From: Dillenia suffruticosa
Taxonomy: Eukaryota > Streptophyta > Magnoliopsida > Dilleniales > Dilleniaceae
Reading direction: 5' to 3'
Assembly (NCBI GenBank): GCA_033439265.1
Contig: JAVTVX010000016.1
Location: 687,001 to 751,000 of the forward strand
DNA length: 64,000 bases
Below are positions 24,221 through 36,734 of the stretch, one piece after another. A program made the translations under genes and the position numbers. Numbering within the stretch: the stretch's first letter is position 1; each line of letters starts with the position of its first letter. The notes below the pieces were generated by a model. That model saw only the letters and a program-made list of their open reading frames with translations, did not search any database and was not told the origin of the DNA.

Positions 24221-24599
24221 TTGGCCGGGGTTGTAACGAAAAGATAAAACTAGACCAAACGGATCAAACCAAATCGATCATGGTTGATTTGGATCCATAT
24301 GTCAAATCATGTCAAACTACACCGATCGAGGTCAGCACAAAAGCCACACGGTTCAAACATCAAAAGTCAAATGGCATCCAACACACACACACACACACAC
24401 AATACACTTCTAAGGCTTAATAAAGCATTCGGAAGTAAAAATGTAATGCTTCCAATCTTGGATGGGATGTTAATTTTTCTTGATCCAAATGTTCAGGAAC
24501 ATAACAATCAAAGTGTATTACCACCCCTAAATTAAAAACAATGGATAGGTATTAGCTAATAGAAGAAGAGAGAGAGTTGAGATTTCTTACCATATGACT

Positions 24600-25200
24600 T
24601 GACTATGTTCTATTAAACCTAATCTTTGAGTTAAAGCCAATCAAATACTTGCATTGACTTAATACATTAGTTTTCTTCCATATCAAAAAAAAAATACTTG
24701 TAGTGACTTAGGTTCTTAGTGCATGTTGAATACTTTAAAAATCTCTACAGACAAAGATTTATCAAAAGAGACAACAAAAGTCCATAACATCTAATCAATA
24801 CTGAATATAAACTCTATTTGGAAAAAGAGAATAACCACGCATACATAAAATATTATAACCCTCAGAATTACAAGTTAGATTGGTATCCCTAAACATGTAT
24901 CTTTCACATGGTTGACTTGTGTCAGCTTTACTAATAGGTACATCCTGCTGTTTCCTATTCTCAAATGCACATCTTGATAGGGGGAGAGGTGTTTTTATTT
25001 CTTTTTACTAGGGGTTCAAATGAAAACAAAAAACATTTATGGGGTGATTTTAGAAAACTAAAATAAGTTGTTTTGAGTTAAAGAGAAAGGCTTGACTGAT
25101 TTTTTTTTTTCGAGCCTAAGTAATCAAAGTTGAAAAATAAGAGTTTTTGAGAGATCAAAAGATTTCTTGACCATGATAGATTTATTTGCTGAGAATCATT
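24600..25200. repeat. diverged direct duplication, copy 1
   Basis: Shares ordered blocks with 25480-26265. These include CTTTGAGTTAAAGCCAA, GCATGTTGAATA.TT.AAA, GGGGGAGAGGTGTTT, TTTAGAAAACTAAA.TAA, TTGTTTTGAGT and AAGTAATCAAAGTTG, followed by GAGA...AAAGATTTCT. Divergence is substantial, so the duplication is old. Confidence 0.7.
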
Positions 25201-25479
25201 TTACTTTCATTTTTTCCCTCTCTTCCTTGAATGTCATATTTTTGTATTTAGGATTAAATAAAGACCATTTCTATTTACAAAATAAATAGTCATTACCTTT
25301 CTACTCTCCCAAAAAAGGGGAGAGTTAGATCTTCTATTATATTTTTTTTATTTATGTTTCATTAAACCTAGGGCCAAAGTGGGCTCACTAGTTAGCCTCC
25401 ATTCGAATTATGTTAGGGGATCAAGTCGGACTCAATCACTCTTTTTATTTGGTTTAAAAAGTCATTTGTTCTTCATTCT

Positions 25480-26265
25480 TTTGCTATTACTCTTTGAGTT
25501 AAAGCCAACAAAATAATGGCAATAAGGTAGCATCTTAGTACATGTTGAATATCTTAAAAGTCTTATTGGACTCAAAAGTTTACTGAAAGAAACCACAAGA
25601 ATCTAGAATATCTCATTAATACTCAAACACAAAGGAAGTATGAAAAAAAAGGAAAATAATGCATACCAACAATTTTCATCGATGTCTAATGCAAATGTCT
25701 TGAGAACTAAGAAATATAAACATTTTAAATAAATCCAGTACCAATGTAAGATGCATATCAAACACTAGTATGTGTTCCATACAGCTGATATGTGTCAAAA
25801 TCGCCAACTAGCTAGTATAACTCAGTGTTTCAAACCCTCAATTTTACATTCTAGATATAGAGGGAGAGATGTTTCTGAATCTTTTTTTAAGAGGGGTGCA
25901 AATGAAAAGAAAAACAATTGTGGGGTAAATTTAGAAAACTAAAGTAAATTGTTTTGAGTAAAGAGTGAGATGAGCTTGATTATTATTATTATTTTTTTTT
26001 TCCTTACCACAATATCCAAATTCATACTCTAATTAATCCGATTCGAACGTTTGCAGATCACTATTTAGTGGACGGTTCTCTCAATGTAAGCTTTTCATTC
26101 TAAGTTTCAAACTTAACATTTAGTTAAAGGATTTAACACTGTATTCTACTAGAGCGATTGTGAGTTGATGTTATTATTTTCTTTTCAAGCCCAAGTAATC
26201 AAAGTTGGAAAAAAGGGTTTTTCTTCTTGAGAGAATGAAAGATTTCTCGACGTCGGTTGATTTTT
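25480..26265. repeat. diverged direct duplication, copy 2 (carries a SINE)
   Basis: Second copy of the segment at 24600-25200 with the same order of blocks. It is about 180 bp longer, because a SINE (25991-26160) sits between the TTGTTTTGAGT block and the AAGTAATCAAAGTTG block. Confidence 0.7.
25991..26160 (-). mobile_element. SINE copy 2 (minus strand)
   Basis: Read on the minus strand it follows the full SINE at 41008-41197: CTCTAGTAGAAT, GTGTTAAATCCTTTAAC, then TTACATTGAGAG, ATCTGCAAA and GATTAATTAGAGTAT. Its end is in oligo-A, seen as T-run 25991-26001 on the plus strand. The flanks TGAGCTTGATTATTATT (about 25971) and TGAGTTGATGTTATTATT (26161) look like a degenerate target duplication. 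The duplicate locus at 24600-25200 is the empty site. Confidence 0.75.
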
Positions 26266-27937
26266 TTTTCCACAAAAGTCATATTTTAATTTTTTATATA
26301 AATTTACTTATTTTGATGACCAATTTTGTAGTCTTGCAGCATGTTGGTTAAATGAACAGATTCTAAATTTGAAAACCGAAACTTCCAGTACTACAAATAT
26401 AATATGAAATAACTAATAAAAATAATTACTAATATAATATGAAAGTCCTATTATTGTTAGTTCAATGTGGATGCTCAATTGGAAATCCAGACCAAGGGTT
26501 GATGGTATTTTAAGGGTTCTTTCTTTATTTGTTAATCAAGTTTTCACTTTCACTAAAAGTTTATTGATTTAGTTTAATTCTCAATTAGTAATTTCTTGGG
26601 TGACAAAAACCTTCTCTCGACCGTGGAAGTTGTAACAGATTTTTATTGAAATTAATAAATTATTTTCAGTTCTGAATCTGGTTTCTATTTCTTATATACT
26701 AGATCGTGTAATTTTGTTGTTCATTCTTTGGCTCATTAAGGTATTTCTCGTGAAATTTCTTTTCGGATTTGGTTGTAATTTGATTTTTAATATATGTTAA
26801 TTAATTTTCATAATTTTTAGAAAAGAAAAAACATATTATTGTTGTGATTTACTGGTATCACATATCCTAAATCTTCAAATTAGTGTATCATATCGGTGTC
26901 CCGCTGTCCCTATTTCTTATCCTTAGAAGATAACTAGGCTAAACATTTTCTCAATTGGAGCCTTTAGTATAGAATGAAAAACGTAATTGATTAGGACTAT
27001 AATAACACAAAGAATAAAGCAAAGGTAAGGCATCTTTGCTTAAGGTCACTAACCCTTGGTCTTTTGGATGAATTAGCTTTTGCTTTTCTTTAAACTCAAA
27101 ACTCCTCCTTTACCTTGTCACACCCTTTTCTTCATGTTGGTATTGCTGCCCTAGGAAGAAAGGTATGTCCCAAATCACATATACATCCAACTCATGCATT
27201 TTCAACAAAGGGACCCTAATTCCAGTTGATTACATCAAGAAAAATTTATCAACAATAAACTAATCATGTCTTAACCAGCATTAGTCAAAATTTGCATTGC
27301 TCAAGATAAATTTCTAAAGGACCACCTATTTTGTTTGGTACAGCTTAACCCGAATTTTTTATATCAAATTGACGGTATTTTATCTTATTATACTTATAAT
27401 AACTTTTAACTAAAAGGAAAAAGTTTTGTAAGAAATATAAGTTTTAACAAATAAAAGTAAAAAATTTTTATAAGAAATTTAGGTTATCAATAAAAATTTT
27501 ATTCAAGTTTAGTTAGGTCTAGTTATAACTTTGCCAAACTTGTCCATGGCGTTTCACAATGATAGCCTCCAAACTTGTCTTTGCCTTGTATATGATAATT
27601 AACACATACAGTGCAATGCGGCCTATTCTGTTTAGGCCATAAATATAAATAAATAAAGGGTATGGCCTTTTAATTTTGTAAATAGGAATGGCATTACCAA
27701 CTTTGTACCTTGAGCTAACTTTTCTTCTTCCATCCATTTCTTTCTAAGCCTGTCTGTTAATTTCTGCATAGAGCTTCTCCGGTACTGCATTCCTTGCTTC
27801 AACCAGCAACCATGAGAGAGAGAGAGAGTTCTTTTCCAGTGAGGACCTCTTTGCTTTGGACTAGAGTTTAGGATATCTTGTTAGTACAGATTTCCTACTA
27901 GCATCTGTTTGCAGCCAAGCAAGAAAGGAATAGGGGC

Positions 27938-30900
27938 ATGAAGCTAGTAGTAGAAGTGGTAGATGCCCACAATCTCATTCCCAAAGACGGTGAAGGTTCA
28001 GCTAATCCTTTTGTAGAGATTGATTTTGGGAACCAAAGAAGCCGAACCAAAACTGTTCTAAAAAGCCTTAATCCCACCTGGAACCAGACACTTTTCTTCA
28101 ACTTCAACCCAACAGAAAACCTCCATAATCATACCATTGAAGTCTGTGTTTACAATGAGAAAAGACTTCTTCCCGGAAGAAACTTTCTCGGAAGAGTGAG
28201 AATTCCCTTATCAACTGTTGTCAAGGAAGGTGGGGAAGCTTATCGAGTTTTCCAGTTAGAAAAGAAGTGGTTTTCTTCATATGTCAGGGGTGAGATAGGC
28301 CTTAAGCTTAATCTCCTATCAGATTCCAAAGCAAAATTGCCTCTTCCAACCTCTCCACCATCTGTTCCTTCTTCACATTCTCCTCTTCGACCATCTACCC
28401 TTGCCAAAACACCTGAAACCAACACCCTTGAAGAGCCAAGCAAACCTAATTGCAGTACAGTTGCTGTCATTTCAGAGGTCTCTCCTGCTGCCTCAACTTG
28501 TTTAAGCAGCAACCCAATTGCTAGTGAGCCAAAGAAGCTACAGCAATTGGACAAAGTAAAGACAGAGACTATCCGCCACATACACAAGCACCAAATCTTC
28601 CAGCATCAAAGCATTTCTGTGGAAAGAAAGCCACAGACTCTCCCATTCACCATGTACGAGGCTAATCAGCAAGCTTATCATAGTGAGCCGGATGACTACA
28701 AGCTGAAAGACACAAGTCCTCAGCTTGGGGAACGGTGGGCAAATGGAGGAGGATATGGTGGAAGAGGATGGTTGAGCGGTGAAAGATTCACAAGCACCTA
28801 TGATCTTGTTGAGCAAATGTATTATCTTTATGTTCGAGTAGTGAAAGCCAAAGATCTTCCACCAAGTGCCATCACTGCTAGCTGTGATCCTTATGTGGAA
28901 GTGAAGCTTGGAAACTATAAGGGCAGAACAAGGCATTTTGAGAAAAAAATGAACCCAGAGTGGAACCAAGTCTTTGCCTTCTCAAAAGATCGTATCCAGT
29001 CATCCGTGCTGGAGGTCTTTGTGAAGGACAAAGAAATGGTGGGGAGAGATGAATATCTCGGAAGAGTGGTGTTTGACATGAATGAGGTTCCAATAAGGGT
29101 TCCACCTGATAGCCCATTGGCTCCTCAGTGGTACAAGTTGGAAGACCGTCGAGGGCAAGGGAAAGTAAGGGGTGAGATCATGCTTGCAGTCTGGATGGGG
29201 ACACAAGCAGATGAGGCTTTTCCAGAGGCATGGCATTCAGACGCTGCTCCTGTCTATGGTGAGGGTGTTTTTAATGTGCGTTCTAAGGTTTATGTATCTC
29301 CAAAACTGTGGTATCTCCGAGTCAATGTCATTGAGGCTCAAGATGTTCTGCCTAATGACAGAAGCCGCCTCCCAGATGTTTTTGTAAAGGTTCAGGTTGG
29401 AACTCAGACACTCAGAACAAAGATTTCCCCAATTCGTACTACTAATCCACTCTGGAATGAAGATCTAGTCTTTGTAGTTGCTGAGCCTTTTGAGGAGCAG
29501 CTGATCCTGACAATTGAGGACCATGTGCATGCTTCTAGAGATGATGTGCTAGGGCAAATAAGCCTACCAGTTGAAACCTTTGAGAAGCGGCTTGACCATC
29601 GACCAGTTCACTCTCGCTGGTTCAACCTTGAGAAATATGGTTTTGGTGCCCTGGAAGCTGACAGAAGAAAGGAACTCAAGTTTTCTGTCAGGGTGCATCT
29701 GAGAGTTTGTCTTGAAGGTGGTTATCATGTACTTGATGAGTCAACCCTGTATATCAGTGACCAGAGGCCAACTGCAAGGCAACTCTGGAAGCAGCCAGTT
29801 GGGATTTTGGAGGTGGGCATTATAAGTGCCCAAGGGCTTCTTCCGATGAAGATGAAAGATGGCAAAGGGAGCACAGATGCTTATTGTGTAGCCAGGTATG
29901 GCCAGAAGTGGGTTCGGACAAGGACAATTCTTGACAGCTTCAACCCTAAATGGAATGAGCAGTACACCTGGGAGGTCTACGATCCGTGCACAGTCATAAC
30001 CTTGGGTGTATTCGATAACTGCCACTTGAGTGGGGGTGAAAGACCAGGGGTGGGAGGAGCACGAGACTCCAGAATTGGAAAGGTACGCATTCGATTATCT
30101 ACTCTAGAAGCTCACAGTATTTACACACACTCTTACCCTCTTCTAGCTCTGCACCCAACTGGGGTGAAGAAGATGGGTGAGCTTCAATTAGCAGTTCGGT
30201 TCACCAGCCTCTCTCTAGCTCACATGATTTACATCTATGGTCATCCTCTCCTGCCAAAAATGCATTATTGGCACCCCTTCACAGTAAACCAAATAGAGAC
30301 TCTAAGATACCAGGCTATGAACATAGTTGCAACAAGGCTAGGCCGAGCAGAACCACCTTTGAGAAAGGAGATTGTGGAATACATGTTAGATGTGGACTCG
30401 CATGTGTGGAGTATGAGAAGAAGCAAAGCTAACTTCTTCAGGATCATGTCACTGTTGTCAGGCACGATCTCTGTAGGTCGGTGGTTTAGTGATGTTTGCC
30501 ATTGGAAGAATCCAATCACATCAGTCCTAGTTCACATTCTGTTTCTAATACTGATTTGGTATCCAGAGTTGATTCTCCCAACCATCTTTCTCTACATGTT
30601 CTTCATTGGCATATGGAACTATAGGTTCCGGCCAAGGCACCCCCCTCACATGGACCCCAAGCTATCATGGGCAGAAGCAGTGAGCCCCGACGAGCTTGAT
30701 GAGGAATTCGACACATTTCCAACTTCTCGACCCCACGATATAGTTCGAATAAGATACGACAGGCTACGAAGCGTCGCAGGAAGGATTCAGACAGTGGTGG
30801 GAGATTTGGCAACACAGGGTGAGCGGTTGCAGTCTCTGCTCGGTTGGAGAGACCCAAGAGCAACAAGTCTATTCATAGCTTTCAGCCTTTGTGCAGCAGT

Positions 30901-31045
30901 AGTGCTTTATGTGACCCCGTTTAGAGCGGTGGCCCTGGTATCAGGTTTGTACATGCTGAGGCACCCTAGGTTTCGAAGTAAGCTGCCTTCTGCACCTAGC
31001 AATTTCTTCAAGCGGTTGACAGCTCGAACGGACAGCTTACTCTAA
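27938..31045 (+). CDS. multiple C2 domain and transmembrane region protein (MCTP), 1035 aa, intronless
   Basis: MCTPs are ER/plasmodesma-associated membrane-tethering and trafficking proteins (family knowledge; examples are QUIRKY and FTIP1). The C2 domains start near residue 1 (KLVVEVVDAHNLIPKDG), 294 (LYVRVVKAKDLPP), 456 (LWYLRVNVIEAQDVLP) and 620 (VGILEVGIISAQGLLP), each with the NP.WN motif. Between the first two lies a Ser/Pro-rich linker (about 135-230). The C-terminal PRT_C region has hydrophobic segments at about 860-905 and 977-1005. The length and the four C2 domains match the long plant MCTPs of about 1000-1080 residues. The start is the first ATG, which opens directly into the first C2 strand. 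The gene is single-exon and complete. An AATAAA lies at 31135-31140. Which MCTP it is cannot be settled here. Confidence 0.95.
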   Translation: MKLVVEVVDAHNLIPKDGEGSANPFVEIDFGNQRSRTKTVLKSLNPTWNQTLFFNFNPTENLHNHTIEVCVYNEKRLLPGRNFLGRVRIPLSTVVKEGGEAYRVFQLEKKWFSSYVRGEIGLKLNLLSDSKAKLPLPTSPPSVPSSHSPLRPSTLAKTPETNTLEEPSKPNCSTVAVISEVSPAASTCLSSNPIASEPKKLQQLDKVKTETIRHIHKHQIFQHQSISVERKPQTLPFTMYEANQQAYHSEPDDYKLKDTSPQLGERWANGGGYGGRGWLSGERFTSTYDLVEQMYYLYVRVVKAKDLPPSAITASCDPYVEVKLGNYKGRTRHFEKKMNPEWNQVFAFSKDRIQSSVLEVFVKDKEMVGRDEYLGRVVFDMNEVPIRVPPDSPLAPQWYKLEDRRGQGKVRGEIMLAVWMGTQADEAFPEAWHSDAAPVYGEGVFNVRSKVYVSPKLWYLRVNVIEAQDVLPNDRSRLPDVFVKVQVGTQTLRTKISPIRTTNPLWNEDLVFVVAEPFEEQLILTIEDHVHASRDDVLGQISLPVETFEKRLDHRPVHSRWFNLEKYGFGALEADRRKELKFSVRVHLRVCLEGGYHVLDESTLYISDQRPTARQLWKQPVGILEVGIISAQGLLPMKMKDGKGSTDAYCVARYGQKWVRTRTILDSFNPKWNEQYTWEVYDPCTVITLGVFDNCHLSGGERPGVGGARDSRIGKVRIRLSTLEAHSIYTHSYPLLALHPTGVKKMGELQLAVRFTSLSLAHMIYIYGHPLLPKMHYWHPFTVNQIETLRYQAMNIVATRLGRAEPPLRKEIVEYMLDVDSHVWSMRRSKANFFRIMSLLSGTISVGRWFSDVCHWKNPITSVLVHILFLILIWYPELILPTIFLYMFFIGIWNYRFRPRHPPHMDPKLSWAEAVSPDELDEEFDTFPTSRPHDIVRIRYDRLRSVAGRIQTVVGDLATQGERLQSLLGWRDPRATSLFIAFSLCAAVVLYVTPFRAVALVSGLYMLRHPRFRSKLPSAPSNFFKRLTARTDSLL

Positions 31046-31849
31046 TTATCTAGACCTGGGATTGTATATTTGACTTTCAGATGTCTTTAAACTATTTGCA
31101 TTTGTATTTGTATTTGTATTTGCATTACAAGTTCAATAAATGGTCTGTTTTGGTTTTCCAATAAGAGTTTCCATGGCTGTGATTCTGCACTTCGGGCCTT
31201 GTCGTTTTGTAAAACTTCTTTATGTAATTGCCAAGGTGCGTATTCTCACATTTCAAATGAATACAAATGCTCCCTGTCTAAAAACATTTCAACCTAAAAC
31301 TTCCAAGTTAGTCTGTACGTGTGCTCTTGCATTTTCATCTAGCACAAATGAAATGCTACAAACTAGTTAAAATTGAAGAAACGCCATCAATTTTGCATCT
31401 GGGACTACAAATTTTGCAGTTAAAGGCCTTTAAAATACGGGCCATTACAAAAATGTGTCCATTATGATAGCCTAGACCAACACTCAACAAGAATAACACC
31501 AGCAAATTTAGTCTGTGGCATAAACAAAGAAAAAATGGATCATGATAACAAGGTTAATTGGGGAGATGCAGTATTTCAGGATCCCCGACAGGACTACCAA
31601 AGTAAAATTAGTGCAAATGCCTTTCGTGAAGAGAATAAAGATTCTACGACAACAACAAACCAACCGAACTTTATTTTTAAAATTTGGAATCAACCATTTA
31701 AAAGATAAATTTATAAAAGATAGAAAAAGAGAAAACAAGAATAAAGTATATATATATATATATGTAAATAAAAATATAATATAATAAAAATAAAATATAA
31801 ATCAATAGATAAATATTTAAAATATATTGGTTTAATTTATACGGATTCT
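31046..31849. other. MCTP 3' UTR and intergenic DNA
   Basis: Starts with the MCTP 3' UTR, including a short (TTTGTA)n run at about 31098-31120 and AATAAA at 31135-31140. Then come AT-rich DNA and a (TA)n tract at about 31747-31762, next to the 3' end of the RTE fragment. No gene is seen. Confidence 0.6.
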
Positions 31850-33050
31850 ACTACGTCATCCATTCCTATCTAAGACAATTTTCTCTTTTAAACCCTTAAT
31901 TTCAATATTTTTACGGATAATTTGTATCCAAATTTTCAATAGTCTATCTCTACGTTTTACTAGATTTTCTATATTTAAATTCTCGATTTTCCTAACCGGT
32001 GCATTTTTAGATTTTCTTTGTACATGTTCGAACCACCTCAAACGACACTCTCGCATTTTATTCACAATTGAACTAACTTCCAACTTGTTACGAATCTCTT
32101 CATTTCTAATTTTATCTCTTCTAGTTTTTCTACATATCCATCTAAATATTTTTATTTCTGCTACAATCATCTTTTGTTCTTATTGTTGTTTAATAGCCCA
32201 ACATTCAGTACCATACAATAGTGTAGGTCTAACCGTGGTTCTATAAAACTTTCCCTTCAGGTATAATGGTATCGTCCGATCTCAAAAAATTCCGGATACC
32301 TATCCAACCCGCTTGAATCCTATGATTTATATCTCTATCTATATTCCCATCATTTTGAATGATAGAATCTAGTTATCTAAATCATTCATTTTTTGGAACA
32401 TTTTACCCATCTAATCTAATCGTTTCTTCATCATTCCTATAACTATCGCTAAATCTACATATCATATATTCGATTTTCGATCAATTCAATCTAAACCTTT
32501 TAGATTTTAGTGTGAGTTTCCATAATTCTAGTTTAGCACTAACACTCTCTCTAGTTTCATCAACTAGTATTATATCATCTGTTAAAAGTATACACCATAA
32601 TATTTCATTTTGAATATTTTTTGTAATTTCGTCTATCACTATTGTAAAAAGAATGATACTTAATGCCGAACCTTGATAGAGTACAATGCTAATGGAAAAA
32701 CTATCGCTCAAACCCCCGCAAGTTCTAACGCGGTTATAGGTCCCTCATACATATCTTTAATAAAATTAATGTATCTTAAAAATAACCTTTTTTTCATCAA
32801 CATCCACCACAATAAATCTCTAAAAACCCTATCATATGCGTTTTCTGAATCAATAAATACCATATATATATCTCTCTTTTGTACTTTATATGTCTCCATC
32901 AAATATCTTAACAAATGAATTGCTTCCGTGATAGATGTTTCTTATATAAATCTGAATTAATTTTGAGATATATTTATCTTCAATCTCAATCTATACTTTA
33001 TTACTCTCTCTCATAACTTCATGATATGACTCGTAAAAATTCTGATTAAG
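31850..33050 (-). mobile_element. 5'-truncated, decayed RTE-type LINE (reverse transcriptase C-terminal half)
   Basis: On the minus strand the reading is recognisably the plant RTE reverse transcriptase. Near 33000-32915 is an ITEAIHLLR motif. Then come DIYMVFIDSENAYDRVFRDLLWW (about 32865-32795), LYQGSALSIILFTIVIDEIT (about 32685-32625) and the catalytic-site segment LTDDIILVDETRE (about 32587-32547), where the expected Ala-Asp-Asp reads Thr-Asp-Asp. The tail has CRLRWFEHVQRK (about 32050-32015), typical of the RTE C-terminus. Stops and frame changes are frequent. The endonuclease half is absent. Confidence 0.85.
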
Positions 33051-33302
33051 TGATATTATGCATACCACAAATTTGGCCCCGAATAACCATAAAGAAGAAT
33101 AACAAATCTTCAAATTCAAAAATATGATAGTCAATTGTATTCCACAAGCAAACGAGCAATGGGGGGAAAACTCTAGAACATTGCATTCACTATTAAAATT
33201 TCGGGGTCTGTCGCCAATTAAACTGCGAGAATACAACTAATGAGTCCAAACTCAGAAAGAAAAAGAACACTGAAGGCAGACCTAAACTTCAAAATTGTTT
33301 CT

Positions 33303-35255
<1,953 letters not shown>

Positions 35256-35390
35256 TGTTGCCTTCTGCAAATCTGAAAGTAGAAGACGACTCAGAAAAAC
35301 CCTAGAAAGCCTGTGGGAAATGCCTCCGTTTCTCCTTTATAACGCCTCTCTAGCTCTGCACACTGATTATATAAAACCCTAGGGTTCGGT
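35256..35390 (-). promoter_or_regulatory. RPL6 core promoter and 5' leader
   Basis: A TATA box candidate, TTATATAATC on the minus strand (plus about 35367-35376), lies about 110 bp upstream of the ATG. Two telo-box-type AAACCCTAG motifs are on the plus strand, at about 35298 (in the leader) and about 35375 (overlapping the TATA region). Telo-boxes are typical of plant ribosomal protein promoters. Confidence 0.55.
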
Positions 35391-36231
35391 TTTTCTGCTC
35401 ATTTCCGGTTTTGACCCCCGTTTCATGCTCTATTCTCGTTTTTGCCACTATTTCATTTTCATTTTCGATCTTTTGGTTTTGAGGGCAATATTTTTAGGAT
35501 AATTCTAAAAAAATCAAGAAAAAATTTTACCGGCTAATACATATTAATATATTTTAATTAAATTACTATATACTTTAATTAAGATTTCATCATTTATTTT
35601 GTTTGATTTACATAAAATTATTTCTATTTTTTAAAGTTTTTTATGTAATATATTATTTTAACAAACACATTTTTTAAAATCACTTATTTAAACTAGTAAT
35701 TAACGATCTGATTTTTGTAAACATATTTTTGAATGAGTTTAAATATTAATTTTGATACTCTAAACTAATTAAGATTATAATTTCAATATTTATGAAATTT
35801 TATCCCGAATATAAGAAGTTAAAATTTTAATTATAAAAATTATAGTTTTTGTATGAGTTTAAACATTTATTTTAATACTCAAAACTAATTTAAGTCGCTC
35901 TATTTTTAAGATAAAGTTTTGAATTTTTCATATCAATGAATTAAATCAAAAACAATTATCCATTCAATATTTTTGTTAAACAATTTTAAACCTTTTTAAT
36001 TTTTTACATCATACGAATTGTTACCTAAAATTCTCTTTTTTTATTTTTGGGCCCAATGAAAAGTAAAAGGGGGATGGTTTACTTGGCCCACTTACATTTT
36101 AAGCTTTAATTGCGTACATAGGGAATTGAATTGGACTGAACCTCAATAAGGATCCTTTATGGGCCCCATTTACCTGACCAAATACAGCTTGGGCCGGTGG
36201 GATGCTTAGGCTCACTATCTACTCTGGCCTT
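35391..36231. other. AT-rich intergenic region
   Basis: About 840 bp, extremely AT-rich between 35500 and 36010. No gene or recognisable element. Confidence 0.5.
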
Positions 36232-36416
36232 CTTTTTTTTTTTTGTCCCCGACCCCGGTGTTCGGAACTTCGTTTCAACTAATCAAAGTCGACCTAACTA
36301 TCGAGCCTCCTATAGATGGGAGGTCTCCTAAAGTAGTCTTTTTCATTCCCAAGTAGACTCGAACCCGAGCGCTTGGTTAAGGGACGCAAAACACTTTCCA
36401 CTGTGCCAACTGACCT
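36232..36416 (-). mobile_element. SINE copy 3 (minus strand), with clear boxes A and B
   Basis: On the minus strand it begins GGTCAGTTGGCACAGTGGAA. TGGCACAGTGG (plus 36399-36409) fits the pol III box A, and GGGTTCGAGTC (plus 36357-36367) fits box B. It ends in an A-tail seen as a T-run at 36232-36244. It shares the head (GGTCAGTTGG..AGTGGAA) and the GATTAGTTG and ACCGG blocks near the 3' end with the SINE at 41008. Target duplications are not obvious. Confidence 0.85.
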
Positions 36417-36734
36417 TTAGTATTAATGGATATCGCCATGGCCATGGTTACGAGGACATTTTTTTTATTGTATAAAAATTTGAATCTAAAATCATCAGAT
36501 TGGGAAATGGGAGTTTGTACCACTAGATTATTCTCTTGGGGATCGAGAACATTTTTTTCCCCTTTATAAATTACGATATTTAATAATTATTTGAATTTGA
36601 TTAAATTTAATTCGAACCGAATTGACTCTTTAAAAAATAAAACTTTCCCGACACCTATTTTTTCATACACAAAACTCGAAACTAGAATATTGTGATATTT
36701 AGACACTATCAATTCCATATTTGAGGGAAACTAT

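Larger units (their letters stand above)
24221..27937. other. 3.7-kb intergenic region with a diverged duplication and a SINE
   Basis: No gene is recognised between Gypsy-A and the MCTP gene. Contents: an (AC)n microsatellite at about 24380-24402, two diverged direct copies of a 0.6-0.8-kb segment (separate entries), a SINE inserted in the second copy, and AT-rich DNA from 26270 on. The last 170 bp should include the MCTP 5' UTR, with a (GA)n tract at about 27813-27828. Confidence 0.6.

Noticed and set aside
13110-24225. A target-site duplication for Gypsy-A
   Set aside because: The 5-bp flanks (AGAAT and TTGGC) do not match.
26035-26075. GATTCGAAC motif suggesting a tRNA gene
   Set aside because: It belongs to the SINE at 25991-26160; no cloverleaf fits.
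28240-30866. Several minus-strand open frames opposite the MCTP gene
   Set aside because: Antisense shadows of a well-supported intronless gene.
36357-36409. Box A and box B motifs suggesting a tRNA gene
   Set aside because: They are in a SINE with an A-tail; the arms of a tRNA do not pair.
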